Below, in pieces: positions 1-5,909 of a stretch of 17,586 nt of DNA (position 1 is the first letter of the stretch; each line of letters begins with the position of its first letter). Made by a program: the position numbers and the translations under genes. Origin of the DNA: JAAZNV01 sp049297375. Its GTDB lineage: Bacteria > Patescibacteriota > WWE3 > UBA101185 > UBA10185. The notes beneath the pieces were generated by a model. That model worked only from the letters and a program-made list of their open reading frames with translations, had not been told where the DNA came from and searched no databases. The DNA lies in contig JBAQUF010000037.1 in NCBI GenBank assembly GCA_049297375.1, positions 1-17,586 of the forward strand, read 5' to 3'.

Positions 1-426
1 GGATATGATATTACAGACCAATATACAGATTACACAAAAAGATTAGAAAGCCTTGAATCATCTAGAGCAAAACTGGAAAGCATTATGGATAGGGCTGTTA
101 CTGCAGATGAAATATTAAATATTCAAACAAGAATATTTGAGATTCAAGATCAAATAGATGGTGTTAAAGGCCAAATTGCTTATATGGATAAAGCTTCAAG
201 CACTTCTAAAGTTAGTATCGCAATGTCAACAGATGAACTAAGCTTACCATATACTCCAGTTAAAACATGGAGACCGAATGTTGTTTTTAAACAAGCAATT
301 AGGTCATTAATTGGTGTATTAATGTTCATAGGAACATTTGGTATTTGGATAGCAGTATTTTCACCAGTCCTACTACTCATAATAGTTATTAAGAAAACTT
401 TCTTTAAAAAGAGAAATAAGAAGTAA
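1..426 (+). CDS. DUF4349-like membrane protein, C-terminal part (5' truncated by the window edge)
   Basis: The frame is open from base 1 and ends at TAA 424-426, so the gene begins upstream of the window; the ATG at 85 is internal. The visible part starts with a helical stretch of heptad character (DYTKRLESLESSRAKLESI), then the pattern DEILNIQTRIFEIQDQIDGV and a beta-like segment (KASSTSKVSIAMSTDEL). This coiled coil, short beta sheet and C-terminal membrane order is what DUF4349 proteins show near their C-termini. A hydrophobic segment of about 25 residues (LIGVLMFIGTFGIWIAVF onward) follows, with a lysine/arginine-rich tail (KKTFFKKRNKK) expected in the cytoplasm. The coiled coil would then lie outside the cell. 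The family has no established biochemical function. No hairpin terminator is visible after the stop. The family call is by pattern only. Confidence 0.75.
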   Translation, partial: GYDITDQYTDYTKRLESLESSRAKLESIMDRAVTADEILNIQTRIFEIQDQIDGVKGQIAYMDKASSTSKVSIAMSTDELSLPYTPVKTWRPNVVFKQAIRSLIGVLMFIGTFGIWIAVFSPVLLLIIVIKKTFFKKRNKK

Positions 427-503
427 CTTTAAAATAGGGGATTGGTTTTTTTGAAGATGTTTCTATTGTGTGTTATGTTATTTTAGTTTTTAATCTCCTT
501 TAC

Positions 504-512
504 TGATAAAAT
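504..512 (+). promoter_or_regulatory. Extended -10 promoter of tRNA-Arg
   Basis: TGATAAAAT is an extended -10 element (TG, one base, then TAAAAT at 507-512). It sits 16 nt before the first tRNA base, so transcription should start near 519. No good -35 hexamer is seen at the expected distance, which is common with extended -10 promoters. The tRNA-Pro promoter in this window has the same design. Confidence 0.5.
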
Positions 513-528
513 ATCTTTAGTTGACTCA

Positions 529-603
529 GCCCCCGTAGTTCAACGGACAGAACGTGCCCCTCCTAAGGGCAAGATACAGGTTCAATTCCCGTCGGGGGTA
601 CCA
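529..603 (+). tRNA. tRNA-Arg(CCU)
   Basis: A full cloverleaf can be drawn. The acceptor stem GCCCCCG (529-535) pairs with CGGGGGT (593-599), with G-U at the first pair. The D stem is GTTC/GAAC. The anticodon stem TGCCC/GGGCA encloses loop CTCCTAA, so the anticodon is CCT at 562-564, which reads AGG (Arg). The T arm is ACAGG-TTCAATT-CCCGT, with one A-C mismatch in the stem. The discriminator is A600 and CCA is encoded at 601-603. It stands alone and is not part of a tRNA cluster. Confidence 0.95.
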
Positions 604-634
604 GGATTGACTAAACTGTCAAACCAGATTGTTG

Positions 635-640
635 TAGAAT
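635..640 (+). promoter_or_regulatory. -10 element placed for a leaderless transcript of the dehydrogenase-like gene
   Basis: TAGAAT ends 6 nt before the ATG at 647, so transcription would start at or next to the start codon. There is no Shine-Dalgarno sequence. A TTGACT hexamer at 607-612 is too far upstream (22 nt) to be an ideal -35. It forms half of a short inverted repeat, TTGAC-N6-GTCAA (607-622), lying where a repressor could bind. Confidence 0.55.
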
Positions 641-646
641 TTACGC

Positions 647-1567
647 ATGAAGATAATAATTATAAACTCAAGCAAAGATTTTACCCCCGAGCAAGTTAAA
701 AGATTAGAGGACGCGGGAGAGGTTAGTTTTATTGAGACTTCTGAGGAATACAAAATTATATTAGACCTAATAAAGAATACAGATGAAAAGATCATAGCTC
801 TAGGACCAGATGTAGTTGAGTGGAAATTTCCTAATGAGACGATAGATAAAATCGAAGGATTAAAAGCAGTGTGTTTACCAACAACTGGTTTTGCTTGGGT
901 AGATGGAGCTCACCTAAGACAAACGGGAATAGATCTAACAAATGTTCCAAAATACTCTACTGAATCTGTTGCAGAATACGCCATTTCTCTTATGCTAAAT
1001 GTTACAAAAAAACTTCCTTTGGTAATTAAGTCGGGGTGGAAGATTGATTATGGTAAACATCAAGGTTGGGAAATAAAAGGCAAAACGATGGGAATAGTAG
1101 GTCTTGGGGCGATTGGCTCTAGAATTGCGGAGTTGGGTAAACAGATGGGAATGAATGTGGTTTACTGGTCAAGAAATAGTAGAAATGATGAATATGCTTA
1201 TAAGGAATTGGATGAACTGCTTAAAACTTCCGACTACGTTTTTCCAACATTAGCAAAAAATCTCGATACGCATCATATGATAAATAAAGACAAGCTAGGA
1301 TTAATGAAGAGAGGAGCATTTATCGTAAGCATTACTGGGGATGATATTTTTGATTTTGAACATGCGGTAGAAAAAGTGAAAAAAGATAAATTGGGAGGAG
1401 TTGCTTTGGAGCTTGCGGACAAATCTATAAATGATTTTGAAGGGAACATCTGGGTGACACCAGCAATAGCGTGGTTCACAAAAGAAGCTTTTGCAGAAGA
1501 CATGCGAATTTGGGTCGAAACAATATATTCTTGTGCAAAGGGTAAACCAATTAACATAGTAAATTAA
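647..1567 (+). CDS. D-isomer 2-hydroxyacid dehydrogenase homologue with degenerate active site
   Basis: The 306-residue length and domain order match the NAD-dependent D-2-hydroxyacid dehydrogenase family. There is a split substrate-binding domain, the stretch NVPKYSTESVAEYAISLMLN (99-118) that normally precedes the cofactor domain, and a Rossmann glycine motif GLGAIG at 152-157. The cofactor fold therefore looks intact. The family catalytic triad Arg-Glu-His does not. The usual NTARG segment reads SITGD (228-232), putting Gly231 at the Arg position. The usual TPHIA segment reads TPAIA (271-275), putting Ala273 at the His position. The Glu position, near residue 260, appears to be Ser. A normal oxidoreductase reaction is unlikely; a dinucleotide-sensing or regulatory role is possible but unproven. 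The ATG lies 6 nt after a -10 element, which supports this start. The gene sits between two tRNA genes and no operon partner is evident. Confidence 0.85.
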   Translation: MKIIIINSSKDFTPEQVKRLEDAGEVSFIETSEEYKIILDLIKNTDEKIIALGPDVVEWKFPNETIDKIEGLKAVCLPTTGFAWVDGAHLRQTGIDLTNVPKYSTESVAEYAISLMLNVTKKLPLVIKSGWKIDYGKHQGWEIKGKTMGIVGLGAIGSRIAELGKQMGMNVVYWSRNSRNDEYAYKELDELLKTSDYVFPTLAKNLDTHHMINKDKLGLMKRGAFIVSITGDDIFDFEHAVEKVKKDKLGGVALELADKSINDFEGNIWVTPAIAWFTKEAFAEDMRIWVETIYSCAKGKPINIVN

Positions 1568-1619
1568 ATTGGTGAATTCTTATTTCTTCTATTAAATACC
1601 CAATGATCTGATTCCTTCT

Positions 1620-1628
1620 TGATATAAT
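1620..1628 (+). promoter_or_regulatory. Extended -10 promoter of tRNA-Pro
   Basis: TGATATAAT is a perfect extended -10 (TG, A, TATAAT at 1623-1628). The tRNA begins 15 nt downstream, giving a start near 1635 and a short 5' trailer for RNase P to remove. No -35 consensus is visible. Confidence 0.65.
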
Positions 1629-1643
1629 TAGGGGTACCATTTC

Positions 1644-1719
1644 CGGGGTGTAGCTCAGTTGGTAGAGTGTGCGGTTCGGGACCGTAAGGTCGGCAGTTCA
1701 AGTCTGCCCACCCCGACCA
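1644..1719 (+). tRNA. tRNA-Pro(CGG)
   Basis: The acceptor stem CGGGGTG (1644-1650) pairs perfectly with CACCCCG (1709-1715), giving the C1-G72 pair typical of bacterial tRNA-Pro. The D stem is GCTC/GAGT. The anticodon stem TGCGG/CCGTA holds loop TTCGGGA, so the anticodon is CGG at 1677-1679 (reads CCG). The T arm is GGCAG-TTCAAGT-CTGCC. The discriminator is A1716 and CCA is encoded at 1717-1719. Confidence 0.96.
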
Positions 1720-1747
1720 AGAGATAATAAGAGATTAGGAAAACACA

Positions 1748-1821
1748 AAGAAGCCCTTGATTGCTCAAGAGCTTCTTAGTACCAATGTTATTGCTAACAT
1801 TGGTAGGGAGCATTCTACCAA
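1748..1821 (+). promoter_or_regulatory. Tandem hairpins with a competing third, in the sortase 5' region
   Basis: Hairpin A (1748-1777) has arms AAGAAGC/GCTTCTT and CTTGA/TCAAG around loop TTGC, with one C-A mismatch. Hairpin B (1780-1805) has perfect 11-bp arms TACCAATGTTA/TAACATTGGTA and the same TTGC loop. A third pairing, TTGGTAG (1800-1806) with CTACCAA (1815-1821), uses the 3' arm of B, so B and C cannot form together. None is followed by a clear T tract. This resembles a structural switch between tRNA-Pro and the sortase start. It could also be a remnant of a small palindromic repeat element. An open frame beginning TTG at 1757 runs through these palindromes and is better explained as untranslated leader. 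Confidence 0.55.
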
Positions 1822-1864
1822 ATTAATTATCTTTGTCAACAGATTTCTTTTTAATCAATTAAGT

Positions 1865-2554
1865 ATGTACAATAGTAATGTGAACTCTGCTCATAAAAAA
1901 AAGTTTCTTAATCTTTCTAACGTACTTATCTTCTTAGGAATACTCTTTCTTCTTTTATCATTTGGTCCATTAATAGTTCAAGAAGCATGGTACTTTGTTA
2001 GAGAAATAAAAGGACAGGAATATTTCTTAACAAAAGATATTAGTGTAAAAGAGAATAAAACTAGTGTATTTGGGGAACTATTAGCAAAAAGTCCTATTGG
2101 AATAGTGCCTGTAAATAAGGATTTTTCCATTGTTATTGAAAAGATTGGAGTAAATGCTCCAATTGTTCCAAACGTATCTGTTGTAGATGAAAAACAATAC
2201 AAAGAAGCTTTAAAAAGTGGAGTAGCTCATGCAATATCTTCTGATTATCCAACAACATCTCCAAGCAATGTTTATCTTTTTGCTCACGCTTCCCTAAACT
2301 TTTGGGATTTAGGAAAATATGCAACTGTATTTAACATGCTTAGAAAATTGAACTATAAAGATAAAATACACATTTTTTACCAGAACAAGGATTATGTGTA
2401 TGAAGTAGTGAACAAAGAAACTGTAAAAGGATGGAATGTAAATCCAATTAAAAGATCTGTTATTGAGCCTTTATTAACCCTGCAAACATGTGATCCCCCA
2501 GGAACTACAATAAACAGGTTTGTGGTAACTGCAAAGCTTTTAAGTGTAAACTAG
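1865..2554 (+). CDS. Sortase, membrane-anchored cysteine transpeptidase
   Basis: I chose the ATG at 1865, giving 229 residues. The frame is open to a TTG at 1757, but that stretch is made of the hairpins described above. Numbering here starts from ATG 1865. One N-terminal membrane helix (LSNVLIFLGILFLLLSFGPL, about 17-36) is followed by an extracellular sortase domain. The catalytic residues are all present: His141 in LFAHAS, Cys209 in LLTLQTC, and Arg218 in TTINRFVV. Sortases cut a C-terminal sorting signal on secreted proteins and attach them to an envelope nucleophile. The TLQTC...NRFVV arrangement resembles class D/E-like sortases more than SrtA, but class cannot be fixed by eye. No protein in the window shows a clear LPXTG-type C-terminus, so its substrates lie elsewhere. 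The stop is 2 nt from the convergent stop of the next gene. No Shine-Dalgarno sequence is seen. Confidence 0.88.
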   Translation: MYNSNVNSAHKKKFLNLSNVLIFLGILFLLLSFGPLIVQEAWYFVREIKGQEYFLTKDISVKENKTSVFGELLAKSPIGIVPVNKDFSIVIEKIGVNAPIVPNVSVVDEKQYKEALKSGVAHAISSDYPTTSPSNVYLFAHASLNFWDLGKYATVFNMLRKLNYKDKIHIFYQNKDYVYEVVNKETVKGWNVNPIKRSVIEPLLTLQTCDPPGTTINRFVVTAKLLSVN

Positions 2555-2556
2555 GT

Positions 2557-3768
2557 TTATCTTATACCTACAGTATATAAGTCTGTTTGCCCACCTGATT
2601 TAAATGAAGTTAAAATAATAACTTTGTCTCCACTTGGAGTGCTAAATGCAAGATCAGAATACAAAGTATTGCTGTAAATCTCCGTCTTATTTGTTCCATC
2701 TATTCTTATTAAACTTACAATTCCTTTGTTTTCCTTTTCTATATCCCCTTCAACTAGAATTAAATGGAAACTATCAGAATACCAACTTATCTTTGGTTGT
2801 GGATTATTTATATTAGTTGTGAATACTAGTGTTTCAACCTTTTCTCCAACTGGAATAGGGTTCTCAAAATTATAGACTTTGTATTCTAAATTGAATCCAT
2901 TCTGCTTTACATAAAGAAACTTCTTTTCATCTGGTGCCCATACAGCTTCTGGGGATAAAGCTAAATCTTTAATTTCTTGAGATACACTTAATGGGCTAAT
3001 AAAAGTAGTTCTTTTCTCAGTAAGCTGAGTTTTCCACTCTTGAACTATTTGTACTGCCTTTAACGTAGTTTGTGCTGTATTTGTTTCAAGATTTACAAGG
3101 TAATAAACATTTCCTGGTACTTTTACAAGAAGGCTTTTTTCATCCGGTGACCATGTAATTTCTTCTCCTATGGAGTACTTTGTGTAAAGAGTATCTTGAA
3201 TAGCTATTGTGGGATTTGTCCTAAAAAGACCAATTCCGGACCCATTTAGTGGTATCACCCAGATGCCTGGTTTCTCTGAACTAAGTGAAAAATAGGCTAG
3301 TTTTGAGAGTGTAGGAGATATACTTGGGTACTTTGCTCCTGTGTTTGTTAATGGTTCTAATCTAGGACTTTGGGAAATCAAAACTGCTGTAATGTCTGTA
3401 ACTAACTGCTCATACACATCAATATTCTTAGCCCAGTCTACAAATCCTTTCTTTGATATTTTTAGAGCATGCTCTCCTGGTTTTACTCCAGATATGGTGT
3501 CATCAGTTGCCGTTCTTAACTCATCGTCAAGATACACACTTGCTCCAGTAGGAAGTGACTTAACACTTACCATTCCTGTTTTATTTACGTCAATTATGCC
3601 CTTATCCTCATTTTTATTTAATCTATACCCAGATGTATATAGGTAAAGAAGGGTCGTTAGACCTCCGAGAACCACCATAGTTAAAAATGTCTCCATGTAT
3701 CCTAGCTTTTTGAATTTTATATTTATATTGGGGAATTTAAATTTTCTGTTGTTCGTATTGGCTTTCAT
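2557..3768 (-). CDS. PEGA-domain membrane protein with a C-terminal beta-propeller-like region
   Basis: This 403-residue protein has a basic N-terminus (NRKFKFPNINIKFKK), one membrane helix at about 26-46 (ETFLTMVVLGGLTTLLYLYT) and a PEGA-type domain at about 66-133. The PEGA features are V-KSLPTGASVYLDDE, then ISGVKPGEHALKISKKGF. The remainder has repeated propeller-blade signatures of the TolB/WD40-like type: PSISPTLSKLAYFS, ITWSPDEKSLLV, AVWAPDEKKFLYV, ISWYSDSFHLILV and FSTPSGDKVIILT. Topology predicts an extracytoplasmic domain. PEGA domains are usually found on surface or envelope proteins, and propellers usually bind partners; the ligand is unknown. The gene converges with the sortase with a 2-nt gap between stop codons and shares a 63-bp divergent promoter region with the TagA gene. 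No Shine-Dalgarno sequence precedes the ATG. Confidence 0.85.
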   Translation of the reverse strand: MKANTNNRKFKFPNINIKFKKLGYMETFLTMVVLGGLTTLLYLYTSGYRLNKNEDKGIIDVNKTGMVSVKSLPTGASVYLDDELRTATDDTISGVKPGEHALKISKKGFVDWAKNIDVYEQLVTDITAVLISQSPRLEPLTNTGAKYPSISPTLSKLAYFSLSSEKPGIWVIPLNGSGIGLFRTNPTIAIQDTLYTKYSIGEEITWSPDEKSLLVKVPGNVYYLVNLETNTAQTTLKAVQIVQEWKTQLTEKRTTFISPLSVSQEIKDLALSPEAVWAPDEKKFLYVKQNGFNLEYKVYNFENPIPVGEKVETLVFTTNINNPQPKISWYSDSFHLILVEGDIEKENKGIVSLIRIDGTNKTEIYSNTLYSDLAFSTPSGDKVIILTSFKSGGQTDLYTVGIR

Positions 3769-3777
3769 GTCAGGTAG

Positions 3778-3783
3778 ATTTTA
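3778..3783 (-). promoter_or_regulatory. -10 element of the PEGA gene
   Basis: On the minus strand TAAAAT lies 9 nt before the ATG, which would leave a leader of only 2 to 3 nt. It is back to back with the -10 element of the TagA gene at 3820-3825, so the two genes are divergently transcribed from a very small region. Confidence 0.45.
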
Positions 3784-3819
3784 CCACAGCTTTAATGTTA
3801 TTTCCTATACTTAGCCATG

Positions 3820-3825
3820 TATAAT
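3820..3825 (+). promoter_or_regulatory. Consensus -10 for leaderless TagA gene
   Basis: TATAAT is followed by exactly 6 nt and then ATG at 3832. The two other in-frame ATGs (3817, 3826) flank or overlap the -10 itself and would not be in the transcript if it starts at 3832. A -35 is weak or absent. Confidence 0.6.
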
Positions 3826-3831
3826 ATGCCT

Positions 3832-4746
3832 ATGAATTCAAGAATAATATTAGGAATAAGAGTAGATTTTGGAATGAGCATAAATGAGGCTTTAGAAGTT
3901 ATAGAAAATAAGTTATTGAAAGATGAAAAGAACCACTACATTTGTACAACAAATCCAGAGTTTGTTATGGATGCTCAGTGTGATAAAGATTTTGCAAAGA
4001 TAATCAATGAGTCAGATCTATCTCTGCCAGATGGATCCGGATTAGTATATGCAAATAAGTATATTGAAGGAATAAAGAAGTTTAAGAAGGATTTCGTGTT
4101 TCCAATAAAGGCGTTTGCATATGGGCTACATATAGGAATTTCTTCATCATTTAAAAGATTTAGAAGATATGAAGATAGTTATGAAAAGGATGGAGGAAAA
4201 ATAACTGGTGTAGAACTTACATATAAAATATGCGAAACAGCATCAAGGAAAGGATACTCAGTTTTTTTCTTGGGGGGAAGGCCTAAAAACGCCCTTGGCA
4301 AACATATTAACAATTCTGATAAAGATACTGCCGAAACATCTGCTACTGAGATGCAAAGATTGTATCCCGGGTTAAATATTGTAGGTGCAACTTCAAAGTT
4401 TAACAAAATGAGGTCAGATGATCAAAAAACATTAGATTATATTAAGCGCTGTATGAATGAAAAAGATGTTGATCACATAGATTTTCTTTTTGTTGCTTAT
4501 GGACACCCATACCAAGAAAAATGGATAGTGAGAAACAAGGATAATATTCCTGTCAAAGTGTCAGTTGGGGTAGGTGGAACTTTTGATTATATTATTGGTC
4601 AATGTGAGTTACCACCTGAAATATATGTTAAGAAAAATCTTGGTTGGTTGTATAGATTACTTAAACAGCCATGGCGTGCCAAACGTATATTAAAAGCATT
4701 TCCAACATTTCCAGTTAAAGTATTCTTAAATTCCATACAAAAATAA
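3832..4746 (+). CDS. WecG/TagA/CpsF-family glycosyltransferase
   Basis: This 304-residue protein (from ATG 3832) carries the GT26 family pattern: TTNPEFVMDAQ near the N-terminus, LPDGSGLVYANKYI (about 65-78) with the conserved Asp, a KITGVEL motif, FFLGG (145-149), RLYPGLNIVGA, VAYGHPYQEKWI (222-233), VSVGVGGTFDYI, and a C-terminal LGWLYRLLKQPWRAKRI. These enzymes transfer N-acetylmannosamine or related sugars to lipid-linked intermediates at the cytoplasmic face of the membrane for envelope glycopolymers. The residue usually Asp in the TGVDL motif is Glu here. About 40 extra residues, hydrophobic then basic (about 80-122), sit between the DG motif and KITGVEL. No other polymer-synthesis gene is adjacent. 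I chose the third in-frame ATG because a TATAAT box ends 6 nt before it. Confidence 0.88.
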   Translation: MNSRIILGIRVDFGMSINEALEVIENKLLKDEKNHYICTTNPEFVMDAQCDKDFAKIINESDLSLPDGSGLVYANKYIEGIKKFKKDFVFPIKAFAYGLHIGISSSFKRFRRYEDSYEKDGGKITGVELTYKICETASRKGYSVFFLGGRPKNALGKHINNSDKDTAETSATEMQRLYPGLNIVGATSKFNKMRSDDQKTLDYIKRCMNEKDVDHIDFLFVAYGHPYQEKWIVRNKDNIPVKVSVGVGGTFDYIIGQCELPPEIYVKKNLGWLYRLLKQPWRAKRILKAFPTFPVKVFLNSIQK

Positions 4747-4778
4747 TATATTACCTACATTAGTACAATAATCATCTA

Positions 4779-4807
4779 TTGACATAGTTATGTGAAGGTG
4801 GTTTTAT
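4779..4807 (+). promoter_or_regulatory. Sigma-70-type promoter of the HTH gene, leaderless spacing
   Basis: A perfect -35 TTGACA (4779-4784), a 17-nt spacer and a weak -10 TTTTAT (4802-4807) are followed by 6 nt and the ATG at 4814. A GAAGGTGG stretch at 4793-4800 lies inside the spacer and is too far from the ATG (13 nt) to be a convincing ribosome binding site. Confidence 0.6.
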
Positions 4808-4813
4808 TTAACT

Positions 4814-5710
4814 ATGATAAAACTTGAAAACAAATTATATAGTTCCACTGAAGTAGCTGCCATCTTAGGCGTTAGCTTAAGATCTGTTTATAGGTATCTT
4901 GAGGAGGGTAAATTAGATGCTGAAGTAAAGACAGCAACAGGAAGGCATAGGTTTACTAGACAAAACATTATTGATTTCTTGTATCCCACAGGCGTTCCTG
5001 AAGGTGAAGTAGTTGTTGAACAGCCTGCGGAAGCATTGGTTAAGAAGGTTAATAAAGTTATGGAACCTGTGGAACCTATTGTCAAAGATGAGATAGAAGT
5101 AGAAGAGAAAATAGAAGTAAAGGCAGAAGAACCAAAGGTTGCAGAAGAAGAGCCAGTAACTGCTCCTAAGATGGAAATTAAAGAAGAAAAAGTCAAAGTT
5201 GATGAGGAAGAACAAGTTGACTGGCTTGCAAAATTTAGAGAAGCAGCAAAGAAATTTGAGGAAAAGGCAACAGAAGAAGTTACAGGATTAGGAGTTGCTG
5301 AAGAAGAAACTCCAGTTGTTGAAGAAGAGAAAATGTTTTTCTATAGAAGCAGATTAGGAGGATTAAAAGATATTGCTCAAAACATTGATAAGACATCAAG
5401 AAACTCAGGTCTAGACTACGCATTCACTCTTAATGCTGGGTTATCACTTTACAGACCAATTAATCCTTTCTCAGTTCTTCATGTCTACATTAGATCAAAA
5501 GATAAAGATTTCTTTGAAAGAATTCTTGCACTAACACCATCCGATGAAAGCAATGCACAGCTTTGTATCATGACTTCTGACGAAGAGTCCTTGTACAAAG
5601 AATCTGATGAAATGCATGGACTTAAGGTAGTAGAGAAGAATAGATTAGTTGAAGACATTGGTGAAATGGACTCAGATCTTTTGAAAGAAGCTGAAAGTAT
5701 TTTGAAATAA
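4814..5710 (+). CDS. MerR/excisionase-type HTH protein with acidic linker and a C-terminal AbiEi-like domain
   Basis: The 298 residues form three parts. Residues 8-57 are a MerR/excisionase-like helix-turn-helix with wing (STEVAAILGVSLRSVYRYLE, then TGRHRFTRQNIIDFL). Residues about 60-170 are a low-complexity linker rich in Glu, Lys, Val and Pro. Residues about 174-298 form a compact domain with the pattern GGLKDIAQNIDKTSRNSGLD, AGLSLYRPINPFSVLHVYIR and GLKVVEKNRLVEDIG. That pattern recalls AbiEi-like antitoxin or nucleotidyltransferase-fold domains found in prokaryotic regulators; this is a weak resemblance from memory. No toxin gene is adjacent, so a toxin-antitoxin role is not supported. 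A DNA-binding role is likely from the HTH. Candidate targets are the inverted repeat immediately downstream (5722-5751) or its own promoter. The giant protein at 8846-15730 starts with a related HTH. Confidence 0.75.
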   Translation: MIKLENKLYSSTEVAAILGVSLRSVYRYLEEGKLDAEVKTATGRHRFTRQNIIDFLYPTGVPEGEVVVEQPAEALVKKVNKVMEPVEPIVKDEIEVEEKIEVKAEEPKVAEEEPVTAPKMEIKEEKVKVDEEEQVDWLAKFREAAKKFEEKATEEVTGLGVAEEETPVVEEEKMFFYRSRLGGLKDIAQNIDKTSRNSGLDYAFTLNAGLSLYRPINPFSVLHVYIRSKDKDFFERILALTPSDESNAQLCIMTSDEESLYKESDEMHGLKVVEKNRLVEDIGEMDSDLLKEAESILK

Positions 5711-5721
5711 TCTACGTCATA

Positions 5722-5751
5722 AGTGTCAAAAATGGTTTAAAATTTGACACT
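5722..5751 (+). promoter_or_regulatory. 9-bp inverted repeat overlapping the -35 of the structured-RNA promoter (operator candidate)
   Basis: AGTGTCAAA (5722-5730) and TTTGACACT (5743-5751) are perfect reverse complements separated by 12 nt, with half-site centres 21 bp apart, about two helical turns. The right half contains the TTGACA -35 hexamer. A second inverted pair, TGGGCA (5755-5760) and TGCCCA (5774-5779), brackets the -10. The first pair starts 11 nt after the HTH gene stop, so it could also act as a weak hairpin terminator, but no T tract follows. Confidence 0.5.
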
Positions 5752-5772
5752 GGGTGGGCATTTTGCTATAAT
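5744..5772 (+). promoter_or_regulatory. Perfect consensus sigma-70 promoter
   Basis: TTGACA (5744-5749), a spacer of exactly 17 nt, and TATAAT (5767-5772). This is the strongest promoter in the window. The predicted start is near A5779, which points into the structured RNA rather than directly at a coding region. Confidence 0.85.
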
Positions 5773-5778
5773 CTGCCC

Positions 5779-5870
5779 ATTAACAGAGAACCCTATCCGG
5801 GGGAAACATTAAAGCTTCTTGTGCCGTGGGCAGGGGTACAAGAAACCGTTTCCTTCGGGTAGGGTTCTTT
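5779..5870 (+). ncRNA. Rod-shaped structured RNA of unknown family
   Basis: Starting just after a perfect promoter, positions 5787-5807 pair with 5848-5868 over 21 bp, including three G-U wobbles and no bulge. The helix starts AGAACCCTA/TAGGGTTCT and ends GGAAAC/GTTTCC. Inside, TTCTTGT (5816-5822) pairs with ACAAGAA (5838-5844), with a small GCC/GGC stem at the tip. The overall shape is a long hairpin with one internal loop, as in small SRP RNA or 6S RNA. I cannot find the SRP signature sequences (the GGAA-tetraloop region or AGCAGC), and it is too short for usual 6S RNA. No ORF explains the conserved-looking helix. Transcription probably ends in the T-rich stretch by about 5910. It could instead be an upstream leader of the 5959 gene, although that gene has its own promoter. 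Confidence 0.55.
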
Positions 5871-5909
5871 GATTTGCACACGTTCCCATCCCTTTGTTTC
5901 TTTTTTTCT

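Noticed and set aside
1748..1804. Intrinsic terminators of tRNA-Pro
   Set aside because: The stems are strong, but neither is followed by a T tract, so termination is not supported over a regulatory or repeat role.
1757..1864. Upstream TTG extension of the sortase
   Set aside because: The DNA is better explained by hairpins, and the extension adds no recognisable domain or signal.
5779..5870. Small SRP RNA or 6S RNA
   Set aside because: The rod shape fits, but the conserved SRP loop sequences are not found and the length is short for 6S; kept as unassigned.
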